Below are positions 53,573-62,541 of a stretch of DNA of 64,000 nucleotides, piece after piece. The first letter of the stretch is position 1. Every line of letters begins with the position of its first letter. Source of the DNA: Burkholderiales bacterium (GTDB taxonomy: Bacteria > Pseudomonadota > Gammaproteobacteria > Burkholderiales > Burkholderiaceae_F); the NCBI GenBank assembly GCA_016716275.1, contig JADJWR010000001.1:620001-684000 (forward strand), given 5' to 3'. Under the pieces are notes generated by a model. It searched no databases, was not told the DNA's origin, and saw only the letters and a list, made by a program, of their open reading frames with translations. Position numbers and translations under genes: made by a program.

Positions 53573-56091
53573 ATGCATCCGCTTTCCCGTTGCTGGTCTG
53601 CCGTCGCCGCCTCGCTGGCGGCGTTGCTGATGGTTGCCTGCACGACCACGTCGCAGCCGTCCGGGCAAGCGGCAATCGGCGCCAGGGGCGCCGCCGGCGA
53701 CACGACACCGGGCGGCGCCGACGACGACCAGGCGCGGACGCTGTATGCGGGCGACGGCAGCCTCGTCTCCAGCGGCAAGCTGCCGAAGGACGGGGTCGGG
53801 GCATCGATGCCGGCGGCGCGCGCACGGCCCGCCCCGGCCGCGCCGGTGAAGGAGCAGGCCGCCCGGCCGCCAGAAGCGAACGAAACGTCGGCGCGTTTCT
53901 ACAAGGGCTCCGACGTCGTCCTCGCGCCGCCGAAGCACAAAGCGCCTCGCGGAGCGGCCGCGCAGGATGTCTCGTTCAAGTTCGAGCAGGCGCCGGTGCG
54001 TGAGGTGGTCCATGCCATCCTCGGCGAACTGCTCGGCTTCACCTACCTGCTGCACCAGCCGATCGCGGGCACCGTCACGGTGTCGACCGCCGCGCCGGTG
54101 CCGGCCGACCAGGCGCTGTCGGTGCTGGAGGCGGCGCTGCAGGCCAACGGCCTGCTGATGGCGCAAGACGGTGCCGGCGTCTTCCACGTCGGTCCACCCG
54201 ACGCGCTGCGTGGCGTGGTGCCGGTGCCCAAGCGGGTCGAGCAGTCGCCGCTGCCGCCGGGCTACGGCACGGTCATCGTGCCGCTGAAGTACATCGGCGC
54301 GGCCGAGATGGCGGAGATCCTGCGGCCGATCGCGCGGCCCGAGGCGATCCTGCGCACCGATATCCTGCGCAACCTGCTGATCCTCGCCGGCTCGCGCAAC
54401 CAGGTCGACGGCTGGCTGGAGATCGTGCGGATCTTCGACGTCGATCTGCTCAAGGGCATGTCGGTCGGCGTGTTCCCGCTGCAGTACACCTCGGTGCGCG
54501 ACGTCGACAGCGCCCTGCGGTCGATGGTTTCGCCTGCCGAGTCGGCCGCTGCTGCTGCGGCGCCGGCAGGCGCGGCGCGCGCCCAGACGCCGGCCCAGGC
54601 CCAGACCCAGGCGCCGGCTGCCTTGCCGCGCCACCCGCTGCTCGGGGCGCTGCGCATCATTCCGCTGGAGCGGCTCAACAGCCTGATCGTCATCTCCCCC
54701 CGGGCCGCCTACCTGGACGAAGTCAAGGTCTGGATCGAGCGGCTCGACCGGCCAAGCGGCACCGAGACGGAACCTCGCCTGTACGTCTATCCGGTGCAGA
54801 ACGGCACGGCGTCCCACCTGGCCGGCGTGCTCAACGCGCTGTTCGGCGGCGGAGCAGGCGCGGGCGGGACGGCGGATTCGGGAGTCGCACCCGGACTTCG
54901 CGGTGTCACGGGCGCGACCGGCTCGCCGCTTGCCAGCGTCGGTGCGTCGACTGCCCGCTCGGGCACCGGGGCGTTCGGCGGGCGATCGACCGGCGGCGCC
55001 GCTGCGCGTTGCCGCAGACCGGCGTCCGGGTCAATGCTTCGGGCACCGGGGCGCTGGCCTCGGTGGCGCTCGCCACCGGCGTGCGGATCGTCGGCGACGA
55101 CCTGAACAACGCCGTGCTCATCTATGCGCCGCCGGCGGAGTTCCGCAAGATCGAGGACACGCTGAAGCGGCTCGACGCGCCGGCCACACAGGTGATGATC
55201 GAGGCGACCATCATCGAGGTCTCGCTGCGCGACGAACTGCAGTACGGCCTGCAGTGGTACTTCACCGACTCGAACCGCGCCAACATGACCGGGGTCGGGC
55301 AGCTGAACACCAACAACGCGGGCGGCATCCGGCCAATCCTGCCGGGGTTCTCCTACTCGCTGATCGACAGCGTCGGCCAGATCCGGGTCGTGCTGAACAT
55401 GCTGGCCGACCGCTCGCTGGTCCGGGTCATCTCCAGCCCTTCGCTGATGGTCCTCGACAATCACACGGCGGCCATCTCGGTCGGCGATCAGCAGCCGATC
55501 CGCTCGTCGGAAACGGTGACGGTGGGCGGCAACGTGACGACCGCCATCGAGTACAAGGACACCGGCGTGCTGCTCGCCGTGACGCCGACAGTCAGCGCCG
55601 GCGACATGGTGGCGATGACGATCAACCAGTCGGTGACCGACGTCGGCGCGATCGACGCCGCCACCGGCCAGCGCTCGTTCCTGCAGCGGCAGATCGGCAG
55701 CCGGGTCGCCGTGCGCTCCGGCGAGGCGCTGGTGCTGGGCGGCCTGATCAAGGACGGCAATACGCAGGGCAGCCTCGGCATCCCCTTCCTGAGCCGGATA
55801 CCGGTGATCGGCGCGCTGTTCGGCACGCAGACGCAGGACAGCCAGCGCACCGAACTGCTGGTTGTGATCACGCCGCGCGTGGTCCGCACGCCGTTCGACG
55901 CGCGCGAGGTCGGCGTGGAGATGCGCGATCGCATGCGCGGTTTCCGCGCCCTGGTCGAGCAGCAGAGTCCTTTGCTGCCCAAGCCGCTGGTCGAGCAGGT
56001 CACGCCGCCGCCGGCGGCACCGCAGCCGCCGGCAACGCCGCCTGCGACGCCGCCGACGCCGGTGCCGTTGCCGCCCAATGCAAAGCCGTAA
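53573..56091 (+). pseudogene. gspD: type II secretin gspD, lipoprotein type, interrupted by a one-base frameshift
   Basis: The outer-membrane secretin is encoded in two frames. The 5' part (53573 to about 55000) has a signal peptide with lipobox LLMVAC (Cys23). It carries N-domains: the N0-like EQAPVREVVHAILGELLGF, and repeats such as LKYIGAAEMAEILRPI and FPLQYTSVRDVDSALRS. The 3' part (about 55000-56091), in the -1 frame, carries the N3 end and the secretin barrel (VRVISSPSLMVLDNHTAAISVGDQQP, VGDQQPIRSSE, LGGLIKDGNTQGSLGIPFLSRIPVIGALFG) and a Pro-rich tail. The switch lies in a Gly/Ser/Thr-rich low-complexity stretch at about 54970-55015. One extra base there would restore a protein of about 839 residues. 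No slippery heptamer is seen. It may be a real mutation or a sequencing error in this GC-rich run; the rest of the operon is intact. Confidence 0.85.
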
Positions 56092-56165
56092 GCGATAGAA
56101 TTTGCTCGACTTTTTGTCGGCCAGTGACTGCGGCCGGCACAGAAATCTCGCCAAGGAAGCGATAA

Positions 56166-56594
56166 ATGCGATTGATAATTGTTTACCGGCGAATTCTCGC
56201 GGCCGGCCTTGCCGCTGCGGTGGCGATCCTGGCAGCGGGTTGCGCCACCGTCGGCGGAGGCTCGGCGGCGGAAAAGATCGTGCTGGAACGCGCCCAGGCG
56301 CGCTGGAACGCGATGGTCGAGCGCGATTGGAACGCTGCCTACCCGTACCTCGTGCCGGCCTATCGGGCAGTGGTGCCGCTGAAGCGCTACGGAAACCAGT
56401 TCACCGGCCCGATTCAATGGGAAACCGCCAAGGCGACTGAGGCCACCTGCGAGGAAAGGCGCTGCACGGTCAAGGTCGAGATCGCTTTCCGCATGATGCT
56501 GCCCGGCCATATGGATCGCCTGTCGACGACCTTCGTCGAGGAGGTCTGGGTGCTCGAGCAGGACGGCCAGTGGTACAAGTTCGAGTCGGTCTGA
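56166..56594 (+). CDS. small lipoprotein, NTF2-like
   Basis: A 142-residue protein with a signal peptide and lipobox LAAGC (Cys at about 26). A compact domain follows (AQARWNAMVERDWNAAYPYLVPAYR) that looks like the NTF2/SnoaL-like fold and ends WVLEQDGQWYKFE, a common closing strand of that fold. Function unknown. A TAGAAT -10-like element lies at 56096-56101. Placed between gspD and the secreted protein; a link to secretion is possible but unproven. Confidence 0.7.
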   Translation: MRLIIVYRRILAAGLAAAVAILAAGCATVGGGSAAEKIVLERAQARWNAMVERDWNAAYPYLVPAYRAVVPLKRYGNQFTGPIQWETAKATEATCEERRCTVKVEIAFRMMLPGHMDRLSTTFVEEVWVLEQDGQWYKFESV

Positions 56595-56744
56595 CCGGAA
56601 TGCCGAAAGCCGGCCCGGCTCCTGCTTGGCGGACGGTTCGTTGCATTCCCGCAACTATCGGTCATCCGAACGGCGGCCCCTATTGTGTCGAGTTGTTGTG
56701 CCGCCTCTGGCCGTGCTAACTTCGCCGTGCGTTGCCGATATCGG

Positions 56745-56758
56745 GTTGTGCGCACAAC
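56745..56758. promoter_or_regulatory. 14-bp perfect palindrome upstream of the secreted protein gene
   Basis: GTTGTGCGCACAAC is its own reverse complement. It lies 22 bases before the ATG at 56781, just ahead of the Shine-Dalgarno AGGAG (56771-56775). It could be an operator or, if transcribed, a small 5' hairpin. Confidence 0.55.
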
Positions 56759-56780
56759 TTTTCTATAACGAGGAGTCTTC

Positions 56781-58346
56781 ATGAAGAAACGCATCATTGC
56801 TCTGAGCGTTGCGGCGGCCGTGAGCGGTTTCGCCGGGGCGGCGTCGGCGCAGTTCGCCGGCGATCTGCAGGGCCACATCAACGGCGGCCCTTCGTCGTTC
56901 CTGGAATTCAGCGACCGCGGTATCGGCCACATCCTGTACGTGCCGTACTTCAGCACGCAGGAAGGCAACGTCACGGCGATCAGCATCGTCAACACCGACC
57001 GTGTGTATGGCAAGGTGCTGAAGGTCCGCTTCCGCGGCGCGTCGAACTCCGACGACCTGTACGACTTCCAGGTGTTCCTGTCGCCGGGCGACGTGTGGAC
57101 TGCCGGCATCGCGCAGCAGGCTGACGGCCGTTCGCGCCTGGACACTTCCGACAAGTCGTGCACGCTGCCGTCGAACGTCAACGGCGCGTTCATCACCAGC
57201 CGCATCGCCGCGGCCGGTGGCGTTGCCGAGACGCGCGAAGGCTACATCGAGATCCTGACGATGGCCGACATCGTTCCCCCGGGTGAGTGGGACACGTCGG
57301 AGCAGGAAGACCTGTACGTCGCGACCAAGCACGAGGACGGCGAGGCTCCCTGCACAACCTCGGTGCTGAACGCGCTGACCAACGAGAACGCCTCCGACTA
57401 CATGACGTTCCCGACCACCGGCATCATGGCCAACTGGTCGATCATCAACGTCAACCGTATCGTTGCCTACTCGGGCGACGCCGCTGCCATCGAGGCGCGT
57501 GTAACGGGTGGCTCGCCGGGCTTCGGCAATCTGGTCTACTGGGACCAGCGCTCGGTGCCGCTGCAGCCTTCGCAGGCGAACAACAACACCGCCGATCCGC
57601 TGCTGCGCGGCGCGAGCCCGGTCATCGCCGGCGCTCGCTACGACCTGCCGGATCTGTCGACGCCTTACGTTGTTAACAGCAGCTGCGTCACGGCTGCCCA
57701 GTGCCCGTTCGAGCAGGCCCGGGCACTGTCGGATGCGATCGCCGCCCAGGAGATCGCCGCCGAGTACTACAGCGAGGCCTCGCTGGGGGCGCAGACGGAC
57801 GTGGTCATTTCGTTCCCGACGCGTCGCTACTTCGCAGCCGTTCGCTACACGGGAACCGGTTCGCCGGCGATCGTTCGCAACGCTACGTCCGACGGCAACA
57901 TCTACTTCACCGCCGACAACACCGAACTGGGCAATGCCTCCAACGGCGGCAAAGCCTGGCAGATCTGCGCGCGGCTGGGGGTGAACGCGGTGGGCTTCTA
58001 CGACCGCGAGGAGACCCCGACGATCATCGACGACATCGTGATCTCGCCGGGCACGCCGACCTCTCTGTCGATCTGCGGCGAGGTAACGGTGGTGGGGGTG
58101 AACAACACCTCGGCGGCCGACTCGGCCACCTTCGGCTCGGTGGCCCGCTCGAACGTGAGCAACGGCTTCACCGCCGGCTGGGGGTCGCTGACCGTGCCGG
58201 TCAGCTCCACCACCAGCAATCCGGACGGCCTGCCGATGCTGGCGCGCCAGTTCCTGCGCATCAACAACACGACGACCAACGTCTACTACGGCATGTCCTT
58301 CCCGGCACGTGTTGTGGTGCCTGGCTTCCCCAGCAGCTACCCGTAG
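56781..58346 (+). CDS. secreted surface-type protein, probably abundant
   Basis: A 521-residue protein. The signal peptide MKKRIIALSVAAAVSGFAGAASA is followed by the mature start QFAGDLQG. The mature chain is acidic, rich in Thr, Ser, Asn and Gly, has six cysteines and few lysines, and shows no C-terminal anchor, lipobox or autotransporter barrel; it ends FPSSYP. I do not recognise a family with a known function. An ideal AGGAG five bases before the ATG and a very strong terminator 21 bases after the stop point to high expression. It follows the secretion operon, so a GspD-exported or S-layer-like protein is a reasonable guess, no more. Confidence 0.75.
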   Translation: MKKRIIALSVAAAVSGFAGAASAQFAGDLQGHINGGPSSFLEFSDRGIGHILYVPYFSTQEGNVTAISIVNTDRVYGKVLKVRFRGASNSDDLYDFQVFLSPGDVWTAGIAQQADGRSRLDTSDKSCTLPSNVNGAFITSRIAAAGGVAETREGYIEILTMADIVPPGEWDTSEQEDLYVATKHEDGEAPCTTSVLNALTNENASDYMTFPTTGIMANWSIINVNRIVAYSGDAAAIEARVTGGSPGFGNLVYWDQRSVPLQPSQANNNTADPLLRGASPVIAGARYDLPDLSTPYVVNSSCVTAAQCPFEQARALSDAIAAQEIAAEYYSEASLGAQTDVVISFPTRRYFAAVRYTGTGSPAIVRNATSDGNIYFTADNTELGNASNGGKAWQICARLGVNAVGFYDREETPTIIDDIVISPGTPTSLSICGEVTVVGVNNTSAADSATFGSVARSNVSNGFTAGWGSLTVPVSSTTSNPDGLPMLARQFLRINNTTTNVYYGMSFPARVVVPGFPSSYP

Positions 58347-58367
58347 GCTGAAGTCAGATCGTCCATC

Positions 58368-58396
58368 AAGGGCGGGGGTAACCCCGCCCTTTTTTC
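58368..58396 (+). terminator. strong rho-independent terminator
   Basis: A perfect 10-bp stem, AAGGGCGGGG (58368-58377) with CCCCGCCCTT (58382-58391), loop GTAA, running into TTTTTTCTTTC. A 7-bp inverted repeat CGCGCCG-CTA-CGGCGCG follows at 58407-58423. Confidence 0.95.
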
Positions 58397-58449
58397 TTTC
58401 TATCAGCGCGCCGCTACGGCGCGTCATGCTTGGCCGCGCCGAATTCCCT

Positions 58450-59337
58450 ATGTACCTGACTTTTCGAGCTCTACTGGCGGCTTACCTGCTCGCCGCAAGT
58501 TTCACTGCCTGGTCCGCCGATCGGGTTGTCGCGTCGATTCCCGGCGGCGCCTCGGTCACCGAGGACGACGTGATGGCCGACGTGCATCGCCTCCCGCCAC
58601 CGGCCCAGGCGCAACTCCTCGGCCGGCCGCCCGAACTGGCACGGTTTTCGCAAAACCTGCTGACGCGCCGCGAACTGGCACGCCGTGCCGAGGCACAGGG
58701 CCTGCTCAACGATCCAAAGGTTGCCGCGGCACTGCGCGCCGCCCAGGAACGGGTCCTGTCCGAAGCGGCGCTCGATCGCGCGGCCGGCGAGCCGCCGGAT
58801 CGGGCGACGCTCGAGCGACTGGCGCGCAACCAGTACGACGCCGATCCGAAGAAGTTCGACACGCCCGAGCAGGTCCGCGTGCGCCACGTCCTGATCTCGG
58901 CCAAGGCCTGTGAGGCTGAGGCGAAGGCACGCGAGATCCTCGCCAAGGCCAGCCAGCCGGGCGCCGACTTCGCCGCGCTGGCGAAGGCCAACTCCGACGA
59001 CCCGGGCAGCGCCTCGCGCGGCGGCGACCTCGGCTTCGTCGCACGCGGCCGGATGGTGCCTGCTTTCGAAGCGGCTGCCTTCGCGCTCAAGCAGCCGGGT
59101 GACCTGTCCGATGTGGTCAAGACCGACTTCGGCTTTCACGTGATCCGCCTCGAGGAGCGCAAGCCGGCCGAGCGCAAGCCGTTCGAGGCGGTGCGCGACG
59201 ACCTGGTCAAGAGCATTGCCCAGAGCGAGGAGCGGTCGCGGCGGCAGGTGCTGCTCGATCAGATCGGCGGCAGCATCCAGTTCAACCGCGAGGCGATCGA
59301 CGCGATGGTCGCCGGCGGCGCGCCGAAGCCGAACTAA
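58450..59337 (+). CDS. periplasmic parvulin-type peptidyl-prolyl isomerase
   Basis: A 295-residue SurA/PrsA-like isomerase assisting folding of exported proteins. Signal peptide MYLTFRALLAAYLLAASFTAWSA, an alpha-helical N-region (residues about 25-140), then one rotamase domain at about 145-240 (VRVRHVLISAK, GADFAALAKANSDDPGSASRGGDLGFV, GFHVIRLEERKP). ATG 58450 gives a clean signal peptide; an in-frame ATG at 58426 is possible. Located after a strong terminator, so separately transcribed. It could serve the secretion substrate next door. Confidence 0.92.
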   Translation: MYLTFRALLAAYLLAASFTAWSADRVVASIPGGASVTEDDVMADVHRLPPPAQAQLLGRPPELARFSQNLLTRRELARRAEAQGLLNDPKVAAALRAAQERVLSEAALDRAAGEPPDRATLERLARNQYDADPKKFDTPEQVRVRHVLISAKACEAEAKAREILAKASQPGADFAALAKANSDDPGSASRGGDLGFVARGRMVPAFEAAAFALKQPGDLSDVVKTDFGFHVIRLEERKPAERKPFEAVRDDLVKSIAQSEERSRRQVLLDQIGGSIQFNREAIDAMVAGGAPKPN

Positions 59338-59484
59338 TATCGCGACTCCGTTCGCCCGGCGGGCGTGGTGAACCGCGCTGCAGCCTGCGGCAGGGCGGCG
59401 ATCGGTAGCCGTTGGGCGATCTCACCGCGCCTCGACCAGCCGACACGGACGCGGCGCGTTCGCGCGTAGTTGACGGAGAAACCG

Positions 59485-60651
59485 GTGGCGGCCGGCAGCG
59501 CTTCCCTTTCGTTCAGGAACCCGGGCCTCGACTACCTGCGGACCCTGTCGATCAGCATCGTGCTGGCCAACCACTGCCTGATCGGCTTCTTCTTCGATGC
59601 CGGCCGCGCGCAGTGGAGCGGGGTCACCGCGCAACTGAGCGCCAGCGCGATCATCTCGATCGAGTGGCTGTTCGTGCTCAGCGGCTACCTGATCGGCACG
59701 ATGATGATCCGCAGCTTCGAACGGCCTGGCACCTGGGCGAGCCGGACCCGCGACTTCTGGCTGCGGCGATGGTTCCGCACCATTCCCAACTACTACCTGT
59801 TCCTGCTGGTCAACGTCGTGCTGGTCTACCTCGGCGTGGCCGCTGGCACGTTCCAGTGGACCTACCTGGTGTTCAGCCAGAACCTCGTCTTTCCCGAGCA
59901 GCAGCCTCACTTCTTCGGCGAGTCGTGGTCGCTCGCCACCGACGAATGGTTCTACTTCCTGATGCCGCTGATCCTCGGGCTGGTGATGCTGTACCGGCGG
60001 ATCGGCGTGCAGACTGCCTTCCTGCTGACGGCGGCAATCCTGATCGTCGGGCCGATCGTCACCCGCAGCCTGCACCCGGTGCCGGTGGACTTCTTCGCCT
60101 GGGATGCGCAGATCCGCCGGATCACGCTGTACCACCTCGACGCCACCGGCTGGGGCGTGCTGGCAGCCGCCGTCAACCGCTGGCACAAGCCGTGGTGGAC
60201 GAGCGCGCCAGGCGCCAAGGCGCTGGCGGGCGCCGCGACGAGCGTGCTCGGCCTGGCGATGATCTGGCTGCTGGTCGGCGCAGGCTGGCAGGCGGGCTGG
60301 CTGCACGTGGCGATGAATGCGCTGTCGCTGACGCTGATGGGCGCCGGCACCTTCCTCATCCTGCCGTGGCTCACCTCGCTCACCATGCCGCGCGGCGTGT
60401 TCGACCACTTCGTCGAGAAGACCAGCCTGTACTCCTACTCGATCTATCTGTGCCACTTTCCGCTGATCTTCATCGTCAGGCACCTGCTGTCGGTCAACCG
60501 TGAAGCCGGCGATGCCACGATCGTCATGGCGGTGGTGATCTGGCTGGCGCTGGTTTACGCGCTGTCGGCCGCGGTCTTCCACAGCTTCGAGAAGCCGGTT
60601 TCGGACCTGCGCGAGCGCTACACGCGCCGGGTCAGCACGATGCCGTTCTGA
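59485..60651 (+). CDS. acyltransferase-3 family membrane protein (OafA/YrhL-like)
   Basis: A 388-residue protein with about 10 membrane helices and the family motif NPGLDYLRTLSISIVLANHCL (Arg and His of the proposed active site). LRRWFRTIPNYYLFLLVN and SWSLATDEWFYFLMPLIL (the family SLxxEW box) are also present. Such enzymes move acetyl or other acyl groups onto surface sugars. Start GTG 59485 is preferred because GGAG lies six bases upstream; a TTG five codons earlier is possible. Confidence 0.9.
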   Translation: MAAGSASLSFRNPGLDYLRTLSISIVLANHCLIGFFFDAGRAQWSGVTAQLSASAIISIEWLFVLSGYLIGTMMIRSFERPGTWASRTRDFWLRRWFRTIPNYYLFLLVNVVLVYLGVAAGTFQWTYLVFSQNLVFPEQQPHFFGESWSLATDEWFYFLMPLILGLVMLYRRIGVQTAFLLTAAILIVGPIVTRSLHPVPVDFFAWDAQIRRITLYHLDATGWGVLAAAVNRWHKPWWTSAPGAKALAGAATSVLGLAMIWLLVGAGWQAGWLHVAMNALSLTLMGAGTFLILPWLTSLTMPRGVFDHFVEKTSLYSYSIYLCHFPLIFIVRHLLSVNREAGDATIVMAVVIWLALVYALSAAVFHSFEKPVSDLRERYTRRVSTMPF

Positions 60652-60698
60652 CCGGCGATGACGGCGGCTTCGAGCAAAGCGGCAGCGGCCGAGCAGGC

Positions 60699-62516
60699 GT
60701 GAGCAACCCGTTGCGATCGGCGATCGTCGGCCTGGCCCTTGCGGCATGCCTGCTTGCCGGTTGCGGCGCGCGGGCGGACGAGGCGCCGCTGCTGATTGCG
60801 CCGATCCTCGAAGGGGTCGACCTGTGCGACGTCGATGCCGGGACGCCTCTGCGTACCAGCGCCGAGCTCGCGGCCCACTGCCGCGCATCCGGACGCTCGG
60901 CCGCCAGGCTCTTCGAGGCGACCCTGTCGGCGCTCGGCCCGGCGCGCAGTCCTGACGGCAGGTACGAGGTCGGCTACACGCTGCCCGTGCCGTTGCTCAA
61001 GCTGCTCACTCGCGCCGAATCCGGCTGGGTGGTCGACCGACGGGCAATCGACCGCTTCGCGCTGACGGTCAAGGAGACGGACCGACCGGTCGTGATCTAC
61101 CTGTTCTCGACCCACTTTGCCGCCGACGCGCCGATCGAGAGCGAACTGTTCGCCGATCCGGCCAATGTCGCCGCGACGCAGGCCGGACCGATGCCGAGGG
61201 ACCGCTATTACGGCACCGACATCTTCCCGTGGACTTTCGCTTCGACCGGCAACTCGCTCACCAGCCGCCGCGCGGCGGTGATCGACGGCGTGCTCGACGC
61301 CCTGTGCCGCCTGCCGGCAGCGGACCGGCGGAAGATCCGCGGCGTCACGCTGCTCGGCGAACTGCATCATTTCCACGCCGACTTCGAGCGCGGCATGGGT
61401 GTCGGCGGGCCTTATGTCATCTCGGATTACGGCGACGCCTCGGTGCGGGAGTTCCGGGCTTTCCTGGCAGCGCGCTTCGGCGCCATCGACGCGTTGAACC
61501 GGCATCTCGGCGAGCGCTTTGCCTCGTTCGACGAGGTGAGTGCCCCGGCGAGGGACATCCGCAACGATGCGACGCCGCGCCTGAGCGAACACATCGACTC
61601 CTACGCCCACGGCAGCATTGCGCTGATCGGCTGGGCATTCGACCCGCGCCGGCCGGGCGTGCCGGTCTGGGTCAGGGTCTATCGCAACGGCCAGCTGGTC
61701 GCACGCGTGCCGGCGCGCTTCGGCCGACAGGACGTGCTGCAGGCGAAGCCGGCATTCGGCACCGCCGACGTCGGCTGGCGCTTCGATCTCGACTTCACGG
61801 GCCTGCCGGCCGGCACCCACCGCCTCGACTTCCTCGCCGAACTACCGGATGGCCGACTGTCGCGCCTTGGCTCGCGCAGCGTGTCGATCCTGCGCCCGGG
61901 CCAGGCCGTCGCCGGGACCCTGCCGATGGCCGAACTGCCGCCGGCCATAGGCGGCGCCGTCGAGGGCCACGTCGACCAGCCGGCAGACATGCAATCGGTC
62001 ATCTTCAACCCGCTGGTGCCGCTGTGGCACGAGTTCCGCGGCCAGCAGGTCGTCCGCTACCTGGCGCACTTCGAGCGGCAGCTTCGCGCCTCCTGCCTCG
62101 GCCAGGGTGACCTGTACACGCACCAGATCGCGCCCTTCGCCAACCCGAGCTGGGACGCCACCAAGTTCGCCGTCGACGCATCGCTGCGGCGTTCGGGGGG
62201 GCTCTCGCTGGGGATCAGCCTGTACGGCGAGCCGATCTACGGCACGTCGTTCTTCGACTGGCTGGCGACGACCGAGCATCGCCACTACGGCATCACCGAG
62301 TTCCACCCGCTGCGCGGCATGTCGGCCGGGGAACTGCGCGCGGTGCTCGATGCGCATCGGCAACGCGGCGCCCGTTTCGTCTCCTTCTTCCTCGACGCGC
62401 GCCCGGCGTCGATGCGGACCGAGACGCAGCTGAACGTCTTCGGCATCCAGCCGGGCAATCGCCAGTTCGGTTCCGAGCGCATCTACGAGGCCTTCCGGAC
62501 CCTCGTCAACGAGTGA
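60699..62516 (+). CDS. lipoprotein with a glycosidase-like barrel and an inserted beta domain
   Basis: A 605-residue protein with a signal peptide and lipobox LLAGC near residue 22. Residues about 30-285 look like a TIM barrel of the GH42/GH5 type: RYYGTDIFPWTFASTGNSLT, GVTLLGELHHFHADFE with a candidate catalytic Glu, and FLAARFGAIDALNRHLGERF followed by SFDEV. A beta-sandwich insert (about 300-405: GSIALIGWAFDPRRPGVPVWVRVYRNG, then LPAGTHRLDFLAEL) is followed by the rest of the barrel-like region (FRGQQVVRYLAHFERQLRA, LGISLYGEPIYGTSFFDWLA). GTG start. Substrate unknown; placed between two acyltransferases, probably in surface-glycan processing. Confidence 0.65.
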   Translation: MSNPLRSAIVGLALAACLLAGCGARADEAPLLIAPILEGVDLCDVDAGTPLRTSAELAAHCRASGRSAARLFEATLSALGPARSPDGRYEVGYTLPVPLLKLLTRAESGWVVDRRAIDRFALTVKETDRPVVIYLFSTHFAADAPIESELFADPANVAATQAGPMPRDRYYGTDIFPWTFASTGNSLTSRRAAVIDGVLDALCRLPAADRRKIRGVTLLGELHHFHADFERGMGVGGPYVISDYGDASVREFRAFLAARFGAIDALNRHLGERFASFDEVSAPARDIRNDATPRLSEHIDSYAHGSIALIGWAFDPRRPGVPVWVRVYRNGQLVARVPARFGRQDVLQAKPAFGTADVGWRFDLDFTGLPAGTHRLDFLAELPDGRLSRLGSRSVSILRPGQAVAGTLPMAELPPAIGGAVEGHVDQPADMQSVIFNPLVPLWHEFRGQQVVRYLAHFERQLRASCLGQGDLYTHQIAPFANPSWDATKFAVDASLRRSGGLSLGISLYGEPIYGTSFFDWLATTEHRHYGITEFHPLRGMSAGELRAVLDAHRQRGARFVSFFLDARPASMRTETQLNVFGIQPGNRQFGSERIYEAFRTLVNE

Positions 62517-62541
62517 ACGCCGACAGCGCGGCGGCGTTGAT

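Noticed and set aside
54968..55010. Programmed -1 frameshift in gspD
   Set aside because: No X-XXY-YYZ slippery heptamer or clear downstream pseudoknot is visible, and secretins are not known to use one.
55009..56091. Secretin C-terminal part as a separate gene
   Set aside because: It begins in mid-domain without a ribosome site or signal peptide and continues exactly where the upstream frame loses homology, so it is the second half of a frameshifted gspD.
58407..58423. Second hairpin (CGCGCCG-CTA-CGGCGCG) after the strong terminator as another terminator
   Set aside because: It has no T-tract on either side; it may be incidental or part of the ppiC leader.
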